From the NCBI GenBank assembly GCA_001789725.1, contig MGAM01000004.1:1-51912 (forward strand): a stretch of DNA of 51,912 bases, in the 5' to 3' direction. Of this stretch, positions 45,871-51,912 are shown piece after piece. Both the position numbers and the translations under genes were made by a program. The notes under the pieces are model-generated. The model searched no databases. It saw only the letters and a program-made list of their open reading frames with translations, and was not told the DNA's origin. Positions within the stretch are counted from its first letter, which is position 1, and the number at the start of each line of letters is the position of its first letter. The stretch comes from Candidatus Roizmanbacteria bacterium RIFCSPLOWO2_01_FULL_39_19. GTDB taxonomy: Bacteria > Patescibacteriota > Microgenomatia > UBA1406 > HO2-37-13b.

Positions 45871-47280
45871 ATGCATCTAACGAAAATTGCCATCAAAACA
45901 CTTTATAAATCGTTGTTTTTCGCGGTAATATTTTTGTTTATTACGATAGTTTTAATTTTCTTGTATTTAAATTATCAAATTTCCCAAAAATACAACAATA
46001 GATTGTTACCCGGAATTGTTGTTAATGGCGTTGATTTGTCAGGGTCCAACTTCAACCAAATAAAAGAATATGTTGATGGCCAAAATAAGCGTCTTGAAAG
46101 AGATGTTTTAATTACTCTTGAATATCCTGATAGTGAACTGGCTACGTTTTCTGCCCAGATGCTAAGGGTGAAATATAATGATCGGCAGTTATTTTCAAAA
46201 ACATACCCCATCGGCCGTAACTTAGACAATCCTCTGGATTTAATAAGTGCCATTTATCAAATATTACTGGGTCAGAAAATTCATTTAACTGTTATGCCTG
46301 AATATTCAATTTCGAGCCTTGAAGAAAACTTAAAAGTAAAGAAAAAGACGAGCTATGTCGCGCCAAAAAATGCGCTTTTTAAAGTGGTAAACAATAGGGT
46401 TGTTGCTTTCCAAATTGATAAACCTGGAAGCTCTCTTAACATAAAACCGGCATTGTCACAGGCTAAGCAATACTTTGAAACAGACCCAGGCATTAACAAA
46501 AACCAACTTAAAATTTCAGTAGAAGCAAAAATTATGCCTGCAAAATTCTCAATAAGTGAGGCTAATAACTTTGGAATTGTTGAAGAGATTGGCAAAGGCG
46601 TTTCAAACTTTGCTCACAGCGCGCCACCGCGGATTTTTAATATAAGGCTAGTATCATCAAGAATCAACGGGACACTTGTGCCACGCGGAGAAATATTTTC
46701 ATTTAACGACTCTGCTGGTGAAATCTCATCACGAACTGGTTATCAGTCAGGTTATGCCATAATATCTGGGGCAACAGTTTTAAGTGACGGAGGCGGGGTT
46801 TGCCAAGAGTCAACAACGATTTTTAGAGCAGCAATTAATGCAGGACTTCCTATAGTTGCTTGGAAGAATCACTCCTATCGAGTCAGGTATTATGAAAACG
46901 ATAGCAAACCCGGGTTTGACGCAACGGTCTATGCGCCACGTGTTGATTTTAAGTTTAAAAATGACACGCCGGCTCATATTTTAATTCAATCATCAATTGA
47001 GGGGACTATTTTAACTGTAGCACTATACGGCAAGAGGGATAATCGAGAAGTATCGATTTCCCTTGCTCGTGTATGGGGTGTAGTTCCTCCACCTGAGCCG
47101 TTATATAAAGATGATCCGACATTGCCACGTGGCACCACCAAGCAAGTCGACTACACTGCTTGGGGAGCAAAAGCTGCCTTTGATTATAAAGTAACCCGAG
47201 GCAATGAAATACTTCAGGATAGAACGTTTACGTCGGTCTACCAGCCCTGGCAAGCAGTATTTTTAGTAGGAACTCAGTAG
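45871..47280 (+). CDS. VanW family protein
   Basis: N-terminal TM, SRINGTLVPRGEIFSFNDSAGEISSRTGYQSGYAIISG...DGGGVCQESTTIFRAAINAGL...WKNHSYRVRYY. Confidence 0.93.
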   Translation: MHLTKIAIKTLYKSLFFAVIFLFITIVLIFLYLNYQISQKYNNRLLPGIVVNGVDLSGSNFNQIKEYVDGQNKRLERDVLITLEYPDSELATFSAQMLRVKYNDRQLFSKTYPIGRNLDNPLDLISAIYQILLGQKIHLTVMPEYSISSLEENLKVKKKTSYVAPKNALFKVVNNRVVAFQIDKPGSSLNIKPALSQAKQYFETDPGINKNQLKISVEAKIMPAKFSISEANNFGIVEEIGKGVSNFAHSAPPRIFNIRLVSSRINGTLVPRGEIFSFNDSAGEISSRTGYQSGYAIISGATVLSDGGGVCQESTTIFRAAINAGLPIVAWKNHSYRVRYYENDSKPGFDATVYAPRVDFKFKNDTPAHILIQSSIEGTILTVALYGKRDNREVSISLARVWGVVPPPEPLYKDDPTLPRGTTKQVDYTAWGAKAAFDYKVTRGNEILQDRTFTSVYQPWQAVFLVGTQ

Positions 47281-47283
47281 TTG

Positions 47284-47736
47284 TCATCGTTTTGGAGATT
47301 GCTTTTTGCGCCTTGCCCTACCCCCAGTTCCAACTTTGCGCCTTTCTCTTACTCTCGCATCTCTGGTTAGTAGTCCTTCTTTTTTTAGAACTAACCTTGT
47401 TGCGTCGTCAACTTTGAGCATTGCTCTTGAAATACCTAAGCTTACTGCATCAAGCTGACCTTCTTTTCCTCCACCATTAACTTTAACTACAATTGCAAAC
47501 CTATCAAGAGAATTAGTTAGTGACAACGATTTTTCGTAAAAAACCTTTTGATAATCGGCGGGAAAGTAATCTGAAACTTCTTTTTGGTTAATAATAAAAT
47601 CTCCTTTTTTAACTTTTACCTTATCAACTGTTTTTTCTACCTTTGCGTCAATTAAGTACAGTCTCACGCGCGCAATAGCTGATTTTCTTCTTCCTATTCC
47701 TTCAAAATATGAATTTTCTGTTTTTTTCTTTGGCAT
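47284..47736 (-). CDS. rpsI: 30S ribosomal protein S9
   Basis: GIGRRKSAIARVRLY, GGGKEGQLDAVSLGISRAML, C-terminal KVGTGGRARRKKQSPKR. Confidence 0.97.
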   Translation of the reverse strand: MPKKKTENSYFEGIGRRKSAIARVRLYLIDAKVEKTVDKVKVKKGDFIINQKEVSDYFPADYQKVFYEKSLSLTNSLDRFAIVVKVNGGGKEGQLDAVSLGISRAMLKVDDATRLVLKKEGLLTRDARVRERRKVGTGGRARRKKQSPKR

Positions 47737-47737
47737 T

Positions 47738-48175
47738 TTATCCTTGTGCAATTACCTCTTTTTGGTGAGGATGAGTATCCGACTCATAAATAAATAATCT
47801 TTTTATGCGAATCTTTCTGAGCTTATTTTTGGGCAACATACCCCAAACGGCCTTATGAATAATAAAATTTGGTTTGTTTGCCTTGGCTTTTTCCAACGTC
47901 ACTTTTTTAAGTCCTCCCGGATACCCAGAATATCTTGAATAAGTCTTTTGCAATTCCTTATTGCCAGTTAATTTAACATGTCTAGAATTGATAACAACAA
48001 TAAAATCTCCCATATCCGCCTCAGGAGAATAATCGGTTTTATTTTTACCAATAAGGTGAGTCGCTACCTCTGTTGCCAAACGTCCTAACACATGTGACTT
48101 TGCATCAAAAATATGCCAACTGCGTTTAACTAGTTTAGGTCGAGCTGATGGTGTGATGTGAGTTAAATGTGTCAT
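47738..48175 (-). CDS. rplM: 50S ribosomal protein L13
   Basis: WHIFDAKSHVLGRLATEVATHLIGK, VWGMLPKNKLRK. Confidence 0.97.
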   Translation of the reverse strand: MTHLTHITPSARPKLVKRSWHIFDAKSHVLGRLATEVATHLIGKNKTDYSPEADMGDFIVVINSRHVKLTGNKELQKTYSRYSGYPGGLKKVTLEKAKANKPNFIIHKAVWGMLPKNKLRKIRIKRLFIYESDTHPHQKEVIAQG

Positions 48176-48177
48176 AA

Positions 48178-48621
48178 TTATTTTTTAACCTCCTGGATTT
48201 TTTCTTGAGACACTATTGTTACTTTTTCTTTCTCATCAACTAGTGGGAGTTTCATAAATTGTTCAATAGCGACTACCCAGCGAACTTGTGCAATTTTGGC
48301 AGCATCTCCTTGCCGGTGAGGTAACTTTGAAACAGTTGAAAACCCACTGACACGATTTTTAAAACTTTCTGCAACGGTCATTGTCATATAATCAACTAAC
48401 TTTTTATCTCTTAAGGCCGACGTGAGAATATTCCTGTCAGCTTGGGAGTTTTTTATTGCCTTGTGGGTCAACCGATCTATAATTCCCTTAAGATATTTGG
48501 CTTTATTTTCAGTTGTTGTGATATATCCCCACTTAATAAAATTCGTGGTCAATTTATGAACCTCGGATTTTTGGGCGTCACTGCCTTTCTTTAATTGTAT
48601 TTTCTTAATTCTCTTTCGCAT
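48178..48621 (-). CDS. rplQ: 50S ribosomal protein L17
   Basis: KYLKGIIDRLTHKAI, KLPHRQGDAAKIAQV. Confidence 0.93.
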   Translation of the reverse strand: MRKRIKKIQLKKGSDAQKSEVHKLTTNFIKWGYITTTENKAKYLKGIIDRLTHKAIKNSQADRNILTSALRDKKLVDYMTMTVAESFKNRVSGFSTVSKLPHRQGDAAKIAQVRWVVAIEQFMKLPLVDEKEKVTIVSQEKIQEVKK

Positions 48622-48630
48622 GGAAATATA

Positions 48631-49563
48631 TTAATTAAACTCGAGACCGAACTTATGAAGCTCTTTTTCTATAAGATCAATTGACTTTCTGCCAACTCCC
48701 TTAAGATCAACCAAGGATTCTCTACCTCTTTCAATTAAATCCCCTACTGTCTCAATATTTTCTCTTAATAAGGCATTAATTACTCGTGTTGGCAAGTCAA
48801 GTTCATCAATGATTGTTTCTTCAGCTTTTGTATCCTTCTTTTGATTTGTATCAAGGACATTCATTGATTTATTTGAGCTATCCACTTCAGGTTCTTTACC
48901 ATCTACAATATAACTGTAAAAGTCGGCTAAAATACCCGAGGCTTGTTTTAATGAGGTTTCAGGATTAATCGTTCCATCTGTCCAGATCTCCAAAATAAGC
49001 TTATCAAAGTTTGAAACACGTCCTACTCGGGTACCTTCAATCCTAAAATTGGTTTTGATAACAGGCGAAAAGACCGCATCGATTGTCATCATGCCAAATT
49101 CTTTTTCAACTCTGTCTTCACTTGGACTGTAACCTACTCCCTTTTCAATTTGAAGAGTTATGTCAAGAGTTGTTGATGCAACAGTAGCTTCGGCAATAAG
49201 TTGATCTCCGTTGACAACTGAAACATTGTCACCCTTTAAGTCTCTCCCATAAATTTTCCCCTTACCCTTGGCAACCACCTTCAGGGTAAAAGGACCGTCC
49301 CCAACGGCTTGAAATCGCAGTTGCTTAACATTAAGAATCATCTCTAAAACTGACTCCTTAACACCATCTATTGTTGAAAAAGCATGCGTTACGTTATTAA
49401 TTTTCATATATGTAACTGCATATCCGGGAATTGATGACAGCAGTACACGACGTATGGCGTTACCCAAACTCTGTCCGTATCCGTAAGGAAGCGGTGAAAG
49501 TATAAATTGGCCATATGTTGAGTTGACCTTCTCTTTTGCTACTGTGAAATTAGGTCGTAACAT
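48631..49563 (-). CDS. rpoA: DNA-directed RNA polymerase subunit alpha
   Basis: LPYGYGQSLGNAIRRVLLSSIPGYAVT, C-terminal LPTRVINALLRENIETVGDLIERGRESLVDLKGVGRKSIDLIEKEL. Confidence 0.98.
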   Translation of the reverse strand: MLRPNFTVAKEKVNSTYGQFILSPLPYGYGQSLGNAIRRVLLSSIPGYAVTYMKINNVTHAFSTIDGVKESVLEMILNVKQLRFQAVGDGPFTLKVVAKGKGKIYGRDLKGDNVSVVNGDQLIAEATVASTTLDITLQIEKGVGYSPSEDRVEKEFGMMTIDAVFSPVIKTNFRIEGTRVGRVSNFDKLILEIWTDGTINPETSLKQASGILADFYSYIVDGKEPEVDSSNKSMNVLDTNQKKDTKAEETIIDELDLPTRVINALLRENIETVGDLIERGRESLVDLKGVGRKSIDLIEKELHKFGLEFN

Positions 49564-49596
49564 AAAAAAAATATTTTAATAAATTTATAATTTGTA

Positions 49597-50217
49597 TTAT
49601 CGTGAATAAAACTCAACTACTGACTGCAAATTTACATCCTCTTGGAAATGGGTTAAGTCAGGATCTGAAACCACTTTTCCTACTGGTCCTTGCCGTATCA
49701 TCCAGGGCGAAACAATAAAATCTTTTTTTTCAAGAATTTGAGCAATGTAGGGAATTTTAATTGACTTTTTCCGTCTAAACGAGATTTCATCTCCTTGTGA
49801 CACTATATAAGATGGGATGGTTGTTTTCTTATCGTTAATTAATATGTGTCCGTGAGCAACAAGCTGTCTAGCAGCAGCCCGTGTCGGAGCAAAGCCCAAT
49901 TTAAAAACAGCATTGTCTAGTCGCTTTTCAAGAATATTAATCAAATGTTCTGCCGTATTTCCGACTTTTTTACTAGATGCAAGAAAAAAAATTTTCATTT
50001 GTTTCTCTGTCATTCCATATATCCTTTTAAGTTTTTGTTTTTCACGAAGCTGGATTCCATAGTCGCTGGGTTTTGACATACGTGAATGCCCGTGCTGGCC
50101 TGGAATTATGCTAAGCTTCCTAAGCAAATTACTTTGGGCTTTTGACCCGACAGATTTCAAGCCTAAATCGATCCCTTCCCTGCGTGCTAATCTATTTCTT
50201 GGTCCTGTATATCTCAT
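49597..50217 (-). CDS. rpsD: 30S ribosomal protein S4
   Basis: RYTGPRNRLARREG, LEKRLDNAVFKLGFAPTRAAARQLVAHGHILIN. Confidence 0.97.
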   Translation of the reverse strand: MRYTGPRNRLARREGIDLGLKSVGSKAQSNLLRKLSIIPGQHGHSRMSKPSDYGIQLREKQKLKRIYGMTEKQMKIFFLASSKKVGNTAEHLINILEKRLDNAVFKLGFAPTRAAARQLVAHGHILINDKKTTIPSYIVSQGDEISFRRKKSIKIPYIAQILEKKDFIVSPWMIRQGPVGKVVSDPDLTHFQEDVNLQSVVEFYSR

Positions 50218-50222
50218 ATTTT

Positions 50223-50600
50223 TTAACCTTTGCGTTGTTTTGGCGGGCGCACTCCATTGTGGGGAACAGGAGTAATGTCTAATATTTTTCCAACTTCTAC
50301 ACCCAATGCTTTTATGGCCCTGAGTGAAGCTTCACGTCCTGGCCCAATGCCTTTAACATAAACTTGGGCTGATCTTAGTCCATATGTGTCAATTGCCTTC
50401 TTTAGAGTATTTTGGACTGTTACTGTAGCTGCATAGGGAGTTGATTTACGAGTGCCAGAAAATCCGCTCATCCCGCATGACCCCATAACAACTGGATTGC
50501 CTTTATAGTCGGTAACAGTTATAAGGGTATTATTAAATGTTGTTGCGATATAAATTCTTCCCTTGTCAATTGTAGTATTTGCTGTTTTCTTTTTTTTCAT
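50223..50600 (-). CDS. rpsK: 30S ribosomal protein S11
   Basis: IYIATTFNNTLITVTDYKGNP, GPGREASLRAI, DITPVPHNGVRPPKQRKG. Confidence 0.98.
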   Translation of the reverse strand: MKKKKTANTTIDKGRIYIATTFNNTLITVTDYKGNPVVMGSCGMSGFSGTRKSTPYAATVTVQNTLKKAIDTYGLRSAQVYVKGIGPGREASLRAIKALGVEVGKILDITPVPHNGVRPPKQRKG

Positions 50601-50612
50601 ATCAATGTATGT

Positions 50613-51020
50613 TTATGCACCAGGAGTAGGTCTTTGCATTTTCGCTGCATCTTCTTTCTTTAAGGCTCCAACTGTTTTTCTTTTACCGCGCTTTGTGCGG
50701 GCATTGGAACGAGTACGCTGTCCACGAACTGGTAAATTATGAAAATGTCTCAAACCACGGTATGATCCAATTTCTTTTAGTCTTTTTATATCTTGCCTTG
50801 TCTCTTCTCTTAAATCTCCTTCCACTTTGATATTATTTTCAACATACTCCTGAATCTTTTTGATCTCATTTTCCGTCAGTGTATCAGCAGCAACGTTTGG
50901 GTTAATTGAAATCTCATTAAGAATTTTTCTGGCTCTGCTAAAACCTATACCATAAATACCAGTCAGCGCATATTCAATACGATCGTTATCTGCAATTTGT
51001 ACTCCAAGTAGACGTATCAT
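50613..51020 (-). CDS. rpsM: 30S ribosomal protein S13
   Basis: [51 protein letters not shown]. Confidence 0.98.
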   Translation of the reverse strand: MIRLLGVQIADNDRIEYALTGIYGIGFSRARKILNEISINPNVAADTLTENEIKKIQEYVENNIKVEGDLREETRQDIKRLKEIGSYRGLRHFHNLPVRGQRTRSNARTKRGKRKTVGALKKEDAAKMQRPTPGA

Positions 51021-51130
51021 CCTTGACGTTGTTTATGTTTAGGATTTTTACATGTAATAAATAACATCCCCCGTCTTTTAACTACGGAACATCCCCCGCA
51101 CATTCTTTGAATTGACGCTCTAACTTTCAT
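51017..51130 (-). CDS. rpmJ: 50S ribosomal protein L36 (C+ zinc-ribbon form)
   Basis: Not in the ORF track; minus strand reads [37 protein letters not shown]; stop overlaps rpsM start (ATGA). Confidence 0.96.
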   Translation of the reverse strand: MKVRASIQRMCGGCSVVKRRGMLFITCKNPKHKQRQG

Positions 51131-51143
51131 GCTTTGTTGATAG

Positions 51144-51365
51144 TTACAATCTGTAAATTATTCGCCCTCTCTCTGGATCATATTTGGTAAGTTCAGCTCT
51201 TACTTTATCACCAGGCATAATTTTAATATAATTTTTCCTCATCCTGCCCGACAAATAACACAAAATTACTTTTTCCTGATAATCAGAGCCTAATTTTACC
51301 CGAAATAGTGTGTTTGGTAAATTTTCAACAACTTCTCCTTCCACAACTAGTATGTCCTCATCCAT
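51144..51365 (-). CDS. infA: Translation initiation factor IF-1
   Basis: [18 protein letters not shown]...[39 protein letters not shown]. Confidence 0.98.
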   Translation of the reverse strand: MDEDILVVEGEVVENLPNTLFRVKLGSDYQEKVILCYLSGRMRKNYIKIMPGDKVRAELTKYDPERGRIIYRL

Positions 51366-51387
51366 AGGCTCTATATTTTATCAAAAA

Positions 51388-51912
51388 TTATGCCAAAATT
51401 AAAGTAGATTGTGGCAAAACCGCAATTGTATGCTCAAAGCATGCTGAGTATGACCCGTCAGCTGTCACCAATGACCAATCCTGGGAGTCCTCTGCAGTTA
51501 TTTCATGCGTAGACTCAGCGTAAATAACTTCAATTGCCAGTGTCATCCCCGCCTTAATTTGTGGCGTTCCCTTACGTTCACCTTTTAAAAAACCCGGAAT
51601 TGCCGGATCTTCATGAAGTATTTTACCAACTCCATGGCCCGTTAGCTCATGAATAACATGATAACCGGCCCCTTCAATGACATGTTCTATTTCCAAGGAA
51701 ATGTCGCCAATATAATTTCCCGAGATTGCTTTTTCAATCCCTTTCTTCAGAGCAAATCTCCCAGTATCAAGAAATTGAGATATACGACCATTACTGGTAA
51801 GTCCTATATAATAAGTATTAGCTTTATCTGTATTAAACCCTTTGTAAAACATACCTATATCAACAGTTACTATATCCCCATCCAAGATAATTCGACTTGA
51901 AGGAGGAGTATG
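51388..51912 (-). CDS. map: Type I methionine aminopeptidase, 5' end truncated by the window edge
   Basis: Frame open to the edge: HTPPSSRIILDGDIVTVDIGMFYKGFNTDKANTYYIG...HELTGHGVGKILHEDPAIPGF...ACFEHTIAV. Confidence 0.93.
   Translation of the reverse strand, partial: HTPPSSRIILDGDIVTVDIGMFYKGFNTDKANTYYIGLTSNGRISQFLDTGRFALKKGIEKAISGNYIGDISLEIEHVIEGAGYHVIHELTGHGVGKILHEDPAIPGFLKGERKGTPQIKAGMTLAIEVIYAESTHEITAEDSQDWSLVTADGSYSACFEHTIAVLPQSTLILA

Noticed and set aside
51649-51900. Plus-strand ORF over map
   Set aside because: Antisense to the methionine aminopeptidase coding frame.
1-51912. CRISPR array, transposon, prophage or recoded (UGA-Gly) genetic code
   Set aside because: No regularly spaced repeats, transposase or phage genes were seen. 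Genes read intact with the standard bacterial code, and TGA serves as a stop (e.g. rpmJ).

Overview
The window is AT-rich, gene-dense bacterial chromosome. Gene content and style suggest a Candidate Phyla Radiation/Patescibacteria genome, possibly Microgenomates-like; this is inference, as no 16S is present. It carries about 55 mostly housekeeping genes: tsaD/tsaE, ftsH, a stand-alone 5'-3' exonuclease, secA, lysS-serS, greA, yvcK-like, cutA, lon, a SUF Fe-S cluster, trpS, pgk, two PBP1A paralogs, a short alaS, a cell-surface cluster (sortase, actin-like/baseplate-J-like fusion, membrane-anchored solute-binding protein, VanW), and an alpha-operon-like block (map-infA-rpmJ-rpsM-rpsK-rpsD-rpoA-rplQ-rplM-rpsI, with map truncated at the window edge). 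There are two tRNA genes. No CRISPR array, transposase or rRNA was seen. The most striking signal is unannotated DNA upstream of the lysS-serS operon (19293-19408, minus strand). It has the layout of a ribosome-mediated transcription attenuator: a leaderless 15-codon leader peptide rich in Lys and Ser codons (MTTKNIVSKFSSKKA), mutually exclusive 1:2, 2:3 and 3:4 pairings, and an intrinsic terminator just before lysS. Other highlights are a LysRS-HD-domain fusion, widespread apparently leaderless promoters that also correct several ORF starts, a C-terminal QLDLF clamp-binding motif on the exonuclease, tRNA genes abutting CDS starts, and a one-polypeptide actin-like/baseplate-J-like membrane protein.
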